Assembly: GCA_012518555.1 (NCBI GenBank)
Contig: JAAYRW010000025.1
Location: 1-43,579 of the forward strand
Length of the DNA: 43,579 nt
Source of the DNA: Tissierellia bacterium
Lineage (GTDB): Bacteria; Bacillota; Clostridia; Tissierellales; Sedimentibacteraceae
Direction of reading: 5' to 3'
The notes beneath the pieces were generated by a model. That model saw nothing but the letters and a program-made list of their open reading frames with translations, was not told where the DNA came from and made no database searches. Every line of letters begins with the position of its first letter. The first letter of the stretch is position 1. A program made the translations under genes and the position numbers. Positions 7,089 through 15,565 of the stretch are shown in pieces.

Positions 7089-7531
7089 TAGATATATTAT
7101 TTAATGATAGGCAAGATCTACTAGAAATTACAAAGGATAATGAGAAATTAATTGAAAAGGCTGTGGAAACAGTATTGGATATGGAAGAGCTTAGGGGAGA
7201 TTTTGAAGTAAGTATATCCTTTGTTAGCAATGAGGAAATAAAGGAACTAAATAGGGACTACAGAAATGTTGATAGTGAAACTGACGTTCTTTCTTTTCCT
7301 ATGGATGATGAATTCGATGGAGTTACTATATTAGGGGACATAGTTATGTCAACTGAAAAAATTATTGAACAAGCTAATGACTTTAACCATAGTTTAGAAA
7401 GAGAAATGATTTATTTAACGGTTCACAGTATGCTTCATCTTTTGGGATATGACCATATGTCAGAAGATGAAAAGCAGGAAATGAGAGCAAAAGAAAAAGT
7501 AATAATGAAAAATCTTAATTTGTTTAAGTAA
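7085..7531 (+). CDS. ybeY: endoribonuclease YbeY (rRNA maturation factor)
   Basis: A 148-residue zinc-dependent endoribonuclease for 16S rRNA 3' end maturation and ribosome quality control. The metal-binding signature HSMLHLLGYDHMSEDE (H-x3-H-x5-H) lies at about residues 116-131, and the upstream NRDYRNVDSETDVLSFPM is the family core. The length matches the family (about 150-160). It is translationally coupled to phoH and sits in the conserved phoH-ybeY-cdd-era order. Confidence 0.95.
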   Translation: MIDILFNDRQDLLEITKDNEKLIEKAVETVLDMEELRGDFEVSISFVSNEEIKELNRDYRNVDSETDVLSFPMDDEFDGVTILGDIVMSTEKIIEQANDFNHSLEREMIYLTVHSMLHLLGYDHMSEDEKQEMRAKEKVIMKNLNLFK

Positions 7532-7548
7532 ACTTCTAGGATAGAGAG

Positions 7549-8604
7549 ATGAAAATTAAAATAATTTTAGTTGTTTTGGTAGTTGTTTTAAGCGGTTGTA
7601 GTCAACAAGCTACTGTAGAACCGGAATTAGAGGACCTTGAAATAATAGAAGAATATGAAGAAGTAGAATTAGAGGAAGAATCAGAACAAATTATCGACCC
7701 TACTATGGTTGTTTCTTCCTTAGATGGGTTGAGATATTATCAGGAGGAATTGGAAAAAAGACCTGTTGCCGTATCCATTGATAATCATCCAAGGGCCAGA
7801 TGGCAGGCAGGTATAAGTTTAGCTGAGATAGCATATGAATTTGAAGTAGAACATCCTTTTACCAGGTACCTGTGTATATTTCTTGCAAAGGAACCAAAGA
7901 GAGTAGGTCCTGTAAGAAGTGCGAGACCTTACATACTCTACTATGCTATGGAAAATGACGGAATATTTGTCCATGTAGGAGGAAGCGAAGATGCCTTTTC
8001 AGAAATAAAAAGGTTAAAAGCTGCTAATGTGGACGGTCTTTATTCGGGGGCTATGTGGAGATATAATGATACAGGAAAATATGCTCCTCACAATATGTAC
8101 ACTTCTTTAAGTTCCATAAGAGATGAAGCCAGCAGGTATGGATATCGTATAGAAGGAAATTACGAAGGATATTTGTTTAATGAAGAAAGTATAAAGCTTT
8201 CGGAAACTTATGAAAGTAATAGTGCTAAAACAGTGAAAATAGTTTATAATGATTACAACTCTACAGAATATAGATATGATGAAGAAAAGACCTATTATTT
8301 AAGGTTTAAAGACGACGAAAAACATATTGATGAGTTGGATAAAAAACAGATTAGGGCGAAAAATATTATTATAATTGAAACTTCTAAATCTGTTTTAGAC
8401 AATGAAGGAAGGTTATATTTAGGAACTATTGGAGAAGGTAGTGGAATATACCTAACAGAAGGAGAAAGTATTTCTATTAGGTGGGAAAAAACTTCGGAAA
8501 ATAATCGGACTAAGTTTTATTCAAATGAGGAAGAAATTAAGCTAAATCCGGGAAACATTTGGATTCAGCTAGTATATAGTCTTGAAAGTGTGTATTGTCG
8601 TTAG
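7549..8604 (+). CDS. DUF3048 (YerB-like) lipoprotein
   Basis: A 351-residue predicted lipoprotein: hydrophobic signal with lipobox VLSGC (lipidated Cys17), then an acidic linker (EDLEIIEEYEEVELEEE), then the DUF3048 domain (RPVAVSIDNHPRARWQAGIS, EFEVEHPFTRYLCIFLA, RVGPVRSARPYILYYAMEND). It is related to Bacillus YerB, function unknown, probably anchored outside the membrane. The last residues (NIWIQLVYSLESVYCR) differ from the beta-strand ending I expect after GxxWIQ, and a repeat hairpin starts 33 bases after the stop. The 3' end may have been altered by insertion of that repeat. Confidence 0.85.
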   Translation: MKIKIILVVLVVVLSGCSQQATVEPELEDLEIIEEYEEVELEEESEQIIDPTMVVSSLDGLRYYQEELEKRPVAVSIDNHPRARWQAGISLAEIAYEFEVEHPFTRYLCIFLAKEPKRVGPVRSARPYILYYAMENDGIFVHVGGSEDAFSEIKRLKAANVDGLYSGAMWRYNDTGKYAPHNMYTSLSSIRDEASRYGYRIEGNYEGYLFNEESIKLSETYESNSAKTVKIVYNDYNSTEYRYDEEKTYYLRFKDDEKHIDELDKKQIRAKNIIIIETSKSVLDNEGRLYLGTIGEGSGIYLTEGESISIRWEKTSENNRTKFYSNEEEIKLNPGNIWIQLVYSLESVYCR

Positions 8605-8637
8605 CGATAAATGTAAGGAATGCCGTCAAAGGTACTG

Positions 8638-8688
8638 GGACACACCTCCAGCTAATGGGTTTAGTCTTTGTAGGTCGGAGGAATGTCC
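8638..8688. repeat. REP-like hairpin, copy 1
   Basis: GGACA CA CCTCC (8638-8649) pairs with GGAGG AA TGTCC (8677-8688), interrupted only by a two-base internal mismatch, around a 27-base loop. The same architecture and similar flanks (an upstream GGAATG, then a GGTA stretch before the hairpin) occur at 23757-23812, and a shorter relative lies at 22405-22451. It lies between the DUF3048 gene and cdd. Confidence 0.6.
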
Positions 8689-8710
8689 TCAATAGATGAA
8701 AGGGGATAAA

Positions 8711-9103
8711 ATGGAAGATAAATTATTGATTAAAATTGCAATGGAGGCAAGGGAAAAATCCTACAGCCCCTATTCTAAATTTAAAGTGGGAGCTGCAGTT
8801 TATACCAAAAGTGGGAAAGTATTTACAGGTTGCAACATAGAATCTGCTTCTTACACTCCTACTATTTGTGCTGAAAGAGTTGCTATTTCAAAATGTATTT
8901 CTGAAGGTTATAATGATATTGAAAAAATTGCAGTGGTTGGCAGCGAAATAAAAACCTCTTTCCCATGTGGGGTATGCAGACAGTTTATGTTAGAGTTTGG
9001 AAAAAAAATAAAGGTTATTTGTGCAAGAAGTATAGATTCATATGAAATTCACACCTTAGATGAATTATTACCTCACAGCTTTGGACCGGAAGACCTAAGT
9101 TAA
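8711..9103 (+). CDS. cdd: cytidine deaminase
   Basis: A 130-residue homotetramer-type cytidine deaminase of pyrimidine salvage, converting cytidine and deoxycytidine to the uridine forms. Zinc ligands and catalytic Glu are in CAERVAIS (Cys-Ala-Glu) and PCGVCRQ (two Cys). The substrate-binding NIESASY segment precedes them. The start at ATG 8711 is preferred because AAAGGGGA lies directly upstream; an in-frame ATG five codons earlier has no such site. The position between ybeY and era is conserved in Firmicutes. Confidence 0.93.
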   Translation: MEDKLLIKIAMEAREKSYSPYSKFKVGAAVYTKSGKVFTGCNIESASYTPTICAERVAISKCISEGYNDIEKIAVVGSEIKTSFPCGVCRQFMLEFGKKIKVICARSIDSYEIHTLDELLPHSFGPEDLS

Positions 9104-9116
9104 AGAAAGGAAGAAT

Positions 9117-10007
9117 ATGTTTAAATCAGGATTTGTAACAATAATAGGAAGACCAAATGTAGGTAAATCAACATTAATGAACAATATTATAGGTGAAAAA
9201 ATCTCCATAATGTCTGATAAGCCTCAAACTACACGTAATAAAATAACCACTGTTTATACAGATGATGAAGCTCAAATTGTATTTATAGATACACCGGGTA
9301 TTCATAAACCGAAAAATGAATTAGGCAAATTTATGAATACGGAAGTGGACTCTGCCTTAGAGGAAATGGATGTATTGATTATGATTACAGATGAGTTTAA
9401 CAAAGTAGGGCCTGGAGATGAATTTATAATTGAAAAAATAAAGGCTCTTAAAGCTAAAAAAATATTAGTTATTAACAAAGTTGATATGTTTGATCAAGAA
9501 GCAGCCCTGAGAATTGCTGCCGAATTTGATAAGTATAAAGTTTTCGACGATATTATGCCTATGTCTGCTCTGAAAAACTACGGCATTGAATCTTTGCTTA
9601 AATTAATTATCAAATATTTAGAGGCAGGTCCTATGTACTTTCCATCAGATTATATTACAGATAGGCCGGAGCGGTTTATAGTGGCAGAAATTATTAGAGA
9701 AAAGGCTTTAATGTATCTTCAGGAAGAAGTTCCCCACGGAATTGCAGTGGAAGTTGAAGAAATGAAAGAAAGAAAAAATCGCAACTTAGTCGATATAAGA
9801 GCTAATATTTTATGTGAGAAAAAGTCTCATAAAAGTATTATAATTGGCAAGGAAGGAAGAAAAATCAAGGGAATTGGCAAAAGTGCCAGAGAAGATATAG
9901 AAGGACTTTTAGGAAGTCAGGTAAATTTACAATTGTTCGTTAAAGTTTCAGAGAATTGGCGAGATAATTCTTATCTTTTGAAAAATTTAGGGTATATTAA
10001 AAAATGA
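9117..10007 (+). CDS. era: GTPase Era
   Basis: A 296-residue essential GTPase that binds the 3' end of 16S rRNA during 30S assembly. G1 GRPNVGKST (residues 11-19), switch region with conserved TTRNKI, G3 DTPG, and G4 NKVD are all present. The C-terminal KH domain carries IIIGKEGRKIKGIGKSARED. The length matches the family. It overlaps recO by four bases (ATGA). Confidence 0.97.
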   Translation: MFKSGFVTIIGRPNVGKSTLMNNIIGEKISIMSDKPQTTRNKITTVYTDDEAQIVFIDTPGIHKPKNELGKFMNTEVDSALEEMDVLIMITDEFNKVGPGDEFIIEKIKALKAKKILVINKVDMFDQEAALRIAAEFDKYKVFDDIMPMSALKNYGIESLLKLIIKYLEAGPMYFPSDYITDRPERFIVAEIIREKALMYLQEEVPHGIAVEVEEMKERKNRNLVDIRANILCEKKSHKSIIIGKEGRKIKGIGKSAREDIEGLLGSQVNLQLFVKVSENWRDNSYLLKNLGYIKK

Positions 10008-10717
10008 TTCAAGAAGAAGTCCTTATATTAAAAGAAATAAATTATAAGGAAAATGATAAGATACTTCATGCTTTTTCAAGAACAAGAGGTAAAATACAAA
10101 TAATTTCCAAAGGGTCTAAAAAGAGCAACTCACGTTTAATTAATGTGTCACAGGTTTTTGCTCACTCAAAGTGTTCCCTTAAAGTTTCAAGGGATATGTA
10201 CATATTAACCTATGGGGAACTTATAAATAATTTTTATAATTTAAAAAATAATATAGATGCTTATTACTACGCCTCTTATATTTTAGAACTTATTAGTTAT
10301 GTAGCCCAGGAAAACCAACACAGTTCTAGGGTGTTTGACATGACTGTTTCCATTCTTTCTCATTTGTGTAATTATGAAGATGGTTTTGACAAACTAACTG
10401 CTGCTTATGAGTTGAAATTAGCTGCCATGCTTGGTTATAAGCCGGATTTTCGTCATTGTTTAAAGTGTAATTCTTTAGTGAAAACAAGCGGTAAGTTCTC
10501 CATTGTTGATGGAGGAGTTTACTGCTCAGATTGCGTAAATTATGGAAATGGAATAAATGTTAGTTATAATGAAATACTAACAATGGAAAGTATTTTAAAA
10601 TCTAAATTTGACCATATAGGCTTTATTGAAGTAAATAAAAATATTATAACCCTAATAAGAAAATTCTTATTTTATTACATAGGTAGGGATAACTTTACTA
10701 CATTAAAGCTACTATAA
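10004..10717 (+). CDS. recO: DNA repair protein RecO
   Basis: A 237-residue recombination mediator that loads RecA with RecR. An N-terminal OB fold (EVLILKEINYKENDKILHAF, SRTRGKIQIISKG) is followed by a helical domain and a zinc-binding C4 motif (CLKCNSL ... YCSDC). Length and order after era are as in most Firmicutes. It is translationally coupled to era. Confidence 0.94.
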   Translation: MIQEEVLILKEINYKENDKILHAFSRTRGKIQIISKGSKKSNSRLINVSQVFAHSKCSLKVSRDMYILTYGELINNFYNLKNNIDAYYYASYILELISYVAQENQHSSRVFDMTVSILSHLCNYEDGFDKLTAAYELKLAAMLGYKPDFRHCLKCNSLVKTSGKFSIVDGGVYCSDCVNYGNGINVSYNEILTMESILKSKFDHIGFIEVNKNIITLIRKFLFYYIGRDNFTTLKLL

Positions 10718-10731
10718 AGGAAGGAAAGCAT

Positions 10732-11241
10732 ATGAATGATAATTTACAAAAAATCGATGAAATATTAAAACGTACAAATACTGACTATAGTACGGCAAAG
10801 CAGGCTTTAGAGGCTGCTGGAGGGGATCTTTTAGAAGCAATAATATTGATTGAAAATCAAAAAAAGTCTACTACAGCTGCAGGCATGGGCGAGCAGATGA
10901 TGAATCAGTTGAAGGATATTCTGTCCAAAGGAAATGCAACTAAACTAACTATTAAGAAAAATAATGAAGTTATAGTAAACTTGCCTATAACGGCAGGTTT
11001 AATAGGTGCTTTTGTAGCTCCTTTTCTATCTGCAGCGGGAATTACGGCAGCACTTCTTACACAATGTTCCGTAGAAATTACTCAGGAAGATGGCAAGATA
11101 ATAGATCTTGGAAAAAAGGTTGATGAAGGAGTGGAGACAGTAAAGGAAACTGTTCAGGATGTAATGCAAGATGTAAAGACAGAGGCTCAAGAGTTTAAGG
11201 ATGATTTTACGGACTCTTTCAAAAAAAATGACGAAATATAA
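10732..11241 (+). CDS. UBA-like / DUF4342 domain protein
   Basis: A 169-residue protein. Residues 1-45 resemble the UBA-like helical domain of elongation factor Ts and NAC (IDEILKRTNTDYSTAKQALE, AAGGDLLEAIILIENQ). Residues 60-125 form a DUF4342-type section with a hydrophobic hairpin (ITAGLIGAFVAPFLSAAGIT). The C-terminal tail is acidic and amphipathic. The family is found across anaerobic Firmicutes and has no assigned function. It may associate with the membrane through the hydrophobic part. It follows recO by 14 bases and has its own good ribosome site (AAAGGAAGG). Confidence 0.75.
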   Translation: MNDNLQKIDEILKRTNTDYSTAKQALEAAGGDLLEAIILIENQKKSTTAAGMGEQMMNQLKDILSKGNATKLTIKKNNEVIVNLPITAGLIGAFVAPFLSAAGITAALLTQCSVEITQEDGKIIDLGKKVDEGVETVKETVQDVMQDVKTEAQEFKDDFTDSFKKNDEI

Positions 11242-11250
11242 AAGAAATTC

Positions 11251-11279
11251 TTGACATGAAATATTAATTTTGTTACATT
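11251..11279 (+). promoter_or_regulatory. sigma-A promoter of the T-box-glyS unit
   Basis: TTGACA (11251-11256) and TACATT (11274-11279) with a 17-base spacer, positioned just upstream of the T-box leader. Confidence 0.55.
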
Positions 11280-11285
11280 ATATAG

Positions 11286-11486
11286 TAACAAGACTATGAG
11301 AAAGAAGAGTAGTCCATATTGAATTTTTAGAGAGTCAGATAAGGTGAAAACTGATAAGGATGTATGGATGAAGGGAGCTTTTGAGTCCTTTGCTTATGAG
11401 AGGATAAGGCCTAGCCTTATCAAATAGGGTGGAACCGCGGAAGTAATAGAATCTTTCGTCCCTATAGGGGATGAGAGATTTTTTGT
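11286..11486 (+). promoter_or_regulatory. glycine T-box riboswitch
   Basis: This fills the gap between the DUF4342 gene and glyS. Stem I carries an AGAGAG stretch and a specifier loop in which GGA (11374-11376) aligns with the GGC codon of the Bacillus glyQS leader, so it should read tRNA-Gly. The invariant T-box AGGGTGGAACCGCGG lies at 11426-11440. A terminator follows: arms at about 11450-11463 and 11467-11480, then a T run. Uncharged tRNA-Gly would stabilise the antiterminator and switch on glyS. Confidence 0.92.
11450..11485 (+). terminator. T-box-controlled intrinsic terminator
   Basis: AATCTTTCGTCCC pairs with GGGGATGAGAGATT (with G-U pairs) across a short TATA loop, followed by six T residues. 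Its left arm contains the sequence that would otherwise pair with the T-box bulge region. Confidence 0.8.
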
Positions 11487-11568
11487 ATGTTTTTATAACT
11501 TAACCTCCAAGCTAGGACTTAAATCTCATCCTAACTAAATTTAAATATAAATTTATAGGGAGAATATT

Positions 11569-12963
11569 ATGGCAAAGAAAGAAAAAAACAAATTAGAAAA
11601 ATTAGTAGCATTATCAAAATCTAGAGGAATTATTTACCCAGGCTCGGAAATATACGGAGGATTGGCTAATACATGGGATTACGGTCCCCTAGGAGTAGAA
11701 ATTAAAAATAATGTAAAAAAAGCATGGTGGAAGAAATTTATACAGGAAAATCCTTACAATGTTGGACTGGATTCAGCGATACTGATGAATCCTACAACTT
11801 GGGTTGCTTCTGGACACGTAGGGGGATTTTCTGATCCTTTAATGGACTGTAAAGAATGTAAGGCCAGGTTTAGAGCAGATAAACTTATTGAAGATCATAT
11901 GGAAGAAAAGGACCAGTCTGAAATAGTTGATGGTTGGACAAACAATGAAATGGAAACATATGTTTTAGAACATAAAGTTAAATGTCCTGAATGTGGAGCC
12001 CATAATTTTACGGCTATAAGAAAGTTTAACCTTATGTTTAAAACATTTCAAGGTGTTACTGAAGATTCTCAATCAGAAATTTATTTAAGGCCAGAAACGG
12101 CGCAGGGTATTTTCGTTAATTTTAAAAATGTTGCCCGTTCCATGAGAAAGAAAATTCCTTTCGGAATCGGACAAATTGGTAAATCTTTTAGAAATGAAAT
12201 CACTCCTGGTAATTTTACATTTAGAACTAGAGAGTTTGAACAGATGGAATTAGAATTTTTCTGCAAACCGGGAGAAGATTTAGAATGGTTCAACTACTGG
12301 AAAGAATTTTGTATGAATTGGCTATTAAGCTTAGGTATGACCAAGGAAAATGTACGTTTTAGAGATCATGAGCCGGCTGAATTATCCCATTATAGTAAAG
12401 CGACAGTAGATATTGAATACTTATTTCCTTTTGGTTGGGGAGAGTTATGGGGAATTGCTGACCGTACAGATTTCGACTTAAAACAGCATACTGAAGTATC
12501 AGGAGTAGATTTACAATACCAAGATCCAGTTACTAATGAAAAATACATACCTTATTGCATAGAGCCATCTGTTGGTGTAGATCGTGTAATGTTAGCACTT
12601 TTAGTGGATGCTTATAGGGAAGAAACTTTGGAAGATGGTTCACAAAGAGTACTAATGAAGCTACATCCGGCCTTAGCGCCCTTTAAAGCTGCAGTACTAC
12701 CTCTTACAAAGAAACTAAGTGAACAAGCCACTGAACTATACAGCAATCTACAGAAACATTTTAATGTAGATTATGATGATGCCGGCAGCATAGGCAAAAG
12801 ATATAGAAGGCATGATGAAGTAGGTACACCTTACTGTATTACCTTTGACTTTGATTCACTAGAAGATAATTCTGTAACAGTAAGGGATAGAGATACAATG
12901 GAGCAAGTAAGAGTTAAAATAGACGATTTAGTAGAATTTATTAAGGAAAAAATATACTTTTAA
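11569..12963 (+). CDS. glyS: glycine--tRNA ligase, homodimeric type
   Basis: A 464-residue class II glycyl-tRNA synthetase of the alpha-2 (archaeal/eukaryotic-like) form, charging tRNA-Gly in the cytoplasm. Motif 1 region ([20 protein letters not shown]), motif 2 ([20 protein letters not shown]), motif 3 ([17 protein letters not shown]) and the C-terminal anticodon-binding domain ([35 protein letters not shown]) are in order. Two CxxC pairs (CKECKA, CPECGA) form the insertion seen in this type. It is controlled by the upstream glycine T-box. Confidence 0.96.
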   Translation: MAKKEKNKLEKLVALSKSRGIIYPGSEIYGGLANTWDYGPLGVEIKNNVKKAWWKKFIQENPYNVGLDSAILMNPTTWVASGHVGGFSDPLMDCKECKARFRADKLIEDHMEEKDQSEIVDGWTNNEMETYVLEHKVKCPECGAHNFTAIRKFNLMFKTFQGVTEDSQSEIYLRPETAQGIFVNFKNVARSMRKKIPFGIGQIGKSFRNEITPGNFTFRTREFEQMELEFFCKPGEDLEWFNYWKEFCMNWLLSLGMTKENVRFRDHEPAELSHYSKATVDIEYLFPFGWGELWGIADRTDFDLKQHTEVSGVDLQYQDPVTNEKYIPYCIEPSVGVDRVMLALLVDAYREETLEDGSQRVLMKLHPALAPFKAAVLPLTKKLSEQATELYSNLQKHFNVDYDDAGSIGKRYRRHDEVGTPYCITFDFDSLEDNSVTVRDRDTMEQVRVKIDDLVEFIKEKIYF

Positions 12964-13002
12964 CCCCATTTCTTTAACCCAAGGGAGTAAATGTTTTGGT
13001 GA

Positions 13003-13644
13003 ATGAAGCAGAAAGGGGAGTTTAAAATCAAACTTTCAGAAAGACAAAATTTAATTATTGAAATAATTGAAGAAAATGAGCCCATTACCGGAGAAGCAAT
13101 AGCTGAAAAATTAGGCCTTACAAGAGCTACCTTAAGGCCTGATTTAGCTGTTTTATCTATGTGCGGCTTAATAGATGCAAAGCCGAAAGTTGGTTATTTC
13201 AGTGCTGACAAAAAGCAAACGAAATATGTATTTGAAAAACTTTCGGCAATTAAAGTTTCAGAAATAAAATCAGTACCTGTTAACGTAACGGAATCAACGA
13301 GTGTCTATGATGCTATCGTAACTATATTTTTAGAAAATGTAGGTACACTTTTTGTCGTAGAAGATGAAGCCTTAAAAGGTGTAGTTTCAAGAAAGGATTT
13401 ATTGAAGGCTGCAATGGGTGGCGGTGATTTAAATACTATCCCTGTGGGTATAGTTATGACAAGGATGCCTAAGATAATTTATTGTACTGAAGATGAATCT
13501 ATGTTTGACGCTGTAGAAAAAATAATTGAAAACGAAGTAGACTGTGTACCTATTGTTACCAGTTTACCTGATGGTAAGCTAAAAGCTGTAGGTAGAGTGT
13601 CGAAGACAAATATAACAAAAGTAATTTTGGAAATTTCAAAATAA
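13003..13644 (+). CDS. ccpN: CcpN-type transcriptional repressor (HTH plus CBS)
   Basis: A 213-residue regulator: N-terminal winged helix (ITGEAIAEKLGLTRATLRPD, residues about 26-50), then two CBS domains (about 75-135 and 145-210) likely to bind adenine nucleotides. The arrangement and the adjacent ppsR gene match Bacillus ccpN-yqfL, where CcpN represses gluconeogenic genes. The ATG at 13003 directly follows a TGA and has its AAGGGAG site 15 bases upstream, an unusually long spacing. A three-codon ORF (ATG TTT TGG TGA, 12991-13002) fills the gap and may couple translation by reinitiation. Confidence 0.88.
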   Translation: MKQKGEFKIKLSERQNLIIEIIEENEPITGEAIAEKLGLTRATLRPDLAVLSMCGLIDAKPKVGYFSADKKQTKYVFEKLSAIKVSEIKSVPVNVTESTSVYDAIVTIFLENVGTLFVVEDEALKGVVSRKDLLKAAMGGGDLNTIPVGIVMTRMPKIIYCTEDESMFDAVEKIIENEVDCVPIVTSLPDGKLKAVGRVSKTNITKVILEISK

Positions 13645-13653
13645 GGGGTGTCT

Positions 13654-14463
13654 ATGGAAAAGATTAATATTTACGCGGTTTCCGACTCAATAGGAGAAAC
13701 AGCTGAGCAGGTTGCCAGAGCTGTAATGAGGCAATTTGATACAACGAAATTTGTTATCAGAAAAATATCTTATGTTAGCGAGAAAGAGGAAATAGACGAA
13801 TTAATTAACAAGGCTACTCAGGAAAATTCTTTTATTGTCTTTACATTAGTTGTAGAAGAATTAAGAGACTATTTAACTGAACAGGCTGCAATTCATAATA
13901 TTAGTGCAGTAGACATAATGACGCCGGTACTCCTTCCCTTAGTGAAACAACTTGGACTTTCACCTAAAAATGAACCGGGCTTATTAAGAAAACTTGATGA
14001 AAGATATTTTAAAAAAGTTGAAGCTGTAGAATTTGCCGTTAAGTATGATGATGGAAAGGACACCAGAGGTATTCTATTGGCTGATATAGTTTTAATAGGA
14101 GTTTCTAGAACTTCAAAAACTCCTTTATCCATGTACTTGGCAAATAAAAATAAAAAGGTAGCCAACATACCTTTAGTTCCGGAAGTAAGTATACCGGAAG
14201 AGTTAAAAGAAATTTCTCCGAAAAAAATTATCGGTCTCACATTAAATATGGATAATTTAAATAAAATCAGAAAAGAAAGGCTTAAAGCAATGGGGCTTAA
14301 TGCCAACGCCAACTATGCTAAAATGGAAAGAATAATTGAAGAGTTGGAGTATGCCGACCAAGTAATGAAAAGACTCAAATGTAAAGTTATTGACACAACC
14401 AATAAAGCTGTTGAAGAAACAGCCTCTATAATACTTGACTATATACAAGAAAATAATAAATAA
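13654..14463 (+). CDS. pyruvate, phosphate dikinase regulatory protein (DUF299 kinase/pyrophosphorylase)
   Basis: A 269-residue bifunctional regulator that inactivates pyruvate phosphate dikinase (or pyruvate, water dikinase) by ADP-dependent phosphorylation and reactivates it by Pi-dependent dephosphorylation. The N-terminus (IYAVSDSIGETAEQVARAV) and the P-loop-like GVSRTSKTPLSMYLA (about residues 150-164) are diagnostic. The start ATG 13654 is chosen because the AAGGGG site lies five bases upstream; the GTG two codons earlier overlaps that site. Pairing with ccpN is the Bacillus yqfL arrangement and links it to carbon metabolism control. Confidence 0.92.
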   Translation: MEKINIYAVSDSIGETAEQVARAVMRQFDTTKFVIRKISYVSEKEEIDELINKATQENSFIVFTLVVEELRDYLTEQAAIHNISAVDIMTPVLLPLVKQLGLSPKNEPGLLRKLDERYFKKVEAVEFAVKYDDGKDTRGILLADIVLIGVSRTSKTPLSMYLANKNKKVANIPLVPEVSIPEELKEISPKKIIGLTLNMDNLNKIRKERLKAMGLNANANYAKMERIIEELEYADQVMKRLKCKVIDTTNKAVEETASIILDYIQENNK

Positions 14464-14475
14464 GCAGGTGATTGT

Positions 14476-15477
14476 GTGAATATCAGAGAAAAATACGAGC
14501 AATTTGAAATGGAGCATTTGTCTTTATGGGCTGCTAAATCCAATCTCTCAAAAGGTCGAAGAGAAGAAGAGGACAAATGTGAAATAAGGACTGAATATCA
14601 GAGAGACAGAGACAGGATATTACATTCTAAATCATTCAGAAGGCTTAAACATAAAACTCAGGTATTCTTGTCTCCGGAAGGAGACCACTATAGAACCAGG
14701 CTAACACACACCCTTGAAGTTTCGCAGATTTCAAGAACAATTGCAAGAAGTTTGAATTTAAATGAAGATCTAACAGAAGCAATTGCTTTAGGCCATGATT
14801 TGGGTCATACTCCTTTCGGCCATACTGGCGAAAGGGTTTTACAAAAGCTTTATAAAGGATTTAAGCACAATGTACAAAGTTTAAGAGTTGTGGATTTTTT
14901 GGAAATAAGGAAAGGGAGGCCGGGACTTAACTTAACTTATGAAGTAAGAGACGGCATATTAAATCATTCTTCAGGCTATGAAGCTGCTACTTTAGAAGGA
15001 CAAATTGTTAGCATTTCAGACAGAATCGCCTATATAAACCATGATATTGACGATGCTATAAGAGGCAATATCATAAATAATATTCCAGAAAAGTTCTTAA
15101 AAACATTAGGATATTCACACGGTGAAAGAATTAATACAATGATATTGGATATAATTCTAAACTCTAAAGATAAAAATAAAATTACTATGAGTGATGAAAT
15201 TGCAGAGGCAACATATAATCTTAGAGAGTTTCTTTTTGAAAATGTCTACTATAATAAAATAGCTAAAAGTGAAGAAGACAAAACAATGTTCATTGTAGAA
15301 AAAATATATGAATATTATAGAAAAAATTTTGACGCATTGCCTGAATTCTATTTAGAAATTTATGATAATAATAATTTCGGCAAGGAGGAAGTAATAAAGG
15401 ACTATATTGCCGGAATGACAGATAGATACGCAATGAAAATTTTTGAACAATTGTATATACCAAAACCATGGCATTAA
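14476..15477 (+). CDS. dGTP triphosphohydrolase-like HD-domain protein
   Basis: A 333-residue HD-superfamily phosphohydrolase of the Dgt-like family, hydrolysing deoxynucleoside triphosphates to nucleoside and triphosphate. Motifs: [37 protein letters not shown] (first His), [13 protein letters not shown] (the HD pair) and [15 protein letters not shown] (distal Asp). The start is GTG 14476 with AGGTGA upstream. The location immediately before dnaG is common in Clostridia, where it is annotated as deoxyguanosinetriphosphate triphosphohydrolase-like. Confidence 0.92.
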   Translation: MNIREKYEQFEMEHLSLWAAKSNLSKGRREEEDKCEIRTEYQRDRDRILHSKSFRRLKHKTQVFLSPEGDHYRTRLTHTLEVSQISRTIARSLNLNEDLTEAIALGHDLGHTPFGHTGERVLQKLYKGFKHNVQSLRVVDFLEIRKGRPGLNLTYEVRDGILNHSSGYEAATLEGQIVSISDRIAYINHDIDDAIRGNIINNIPEKFLKTLGYSHGERINTMILDIILNSKDKNKITMSDEIAEATYNLREFLFENVYYNKIAKSEEDKTMFIVEKIYEYYRKNFDALPEFYLEIYDNNNFGKEEVIKDYIAGMTDRYAMKIFEQLYIPKPWH

Positions 15478-15486
15478 AATTTAACG

Positions 15487-15516
15487 AAGCTTGTCAAAAA
15501 AAATGTTGACAAGCTT
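15487..15516. repeat. perfect 11-bp inverted repeat overlapping the dnaG promoter
   Basis: AAGCTTGTCAA (15487-15497) and TTGACAAGCTT (15506-15516) are exact reverse complements around an 8-base A-rich loop. The right arm contains the -35 hexamer TTGACA. It could be a weak terminator for the upstream gene (there is no T run) or an operator. Confidence 0.7.
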
Positions 15517-15534
15517 ATTTGCCTATGATATACT
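15506..15534 (+). promoter_or_regulatory. sigma-A promoter of the dnaG-rpoD operon
   Basis: TTGACA (15506-15511), 17-base spacer, TATACT (15529-15534), a near-perfect vegetative promoter 32 bases before the chosen dnaG start. Its position argues against the longer dnaG frame beginning at 15491. Confidence 0.75.
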
Positions 15535-15565
15535 TTATCTTCAATGTAAGGATAATGGTGATACT

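Noticed and set aside
13893-14312. Long open frame on the - strand inside the ppsR gene
   Set aside because: It is antisense to a clearly recognised gene, has no ribosome site or domain, and its hydrophobic composition is typical of a shadow frame. The same holds for the other antisense frames.
15491-15565. Longer dnaG start giving a 612-residue protein
   Set aside because: The extra 25 codons overlap the dyad and the complete TTGACA/TATACT promoter, and lack family similarity.
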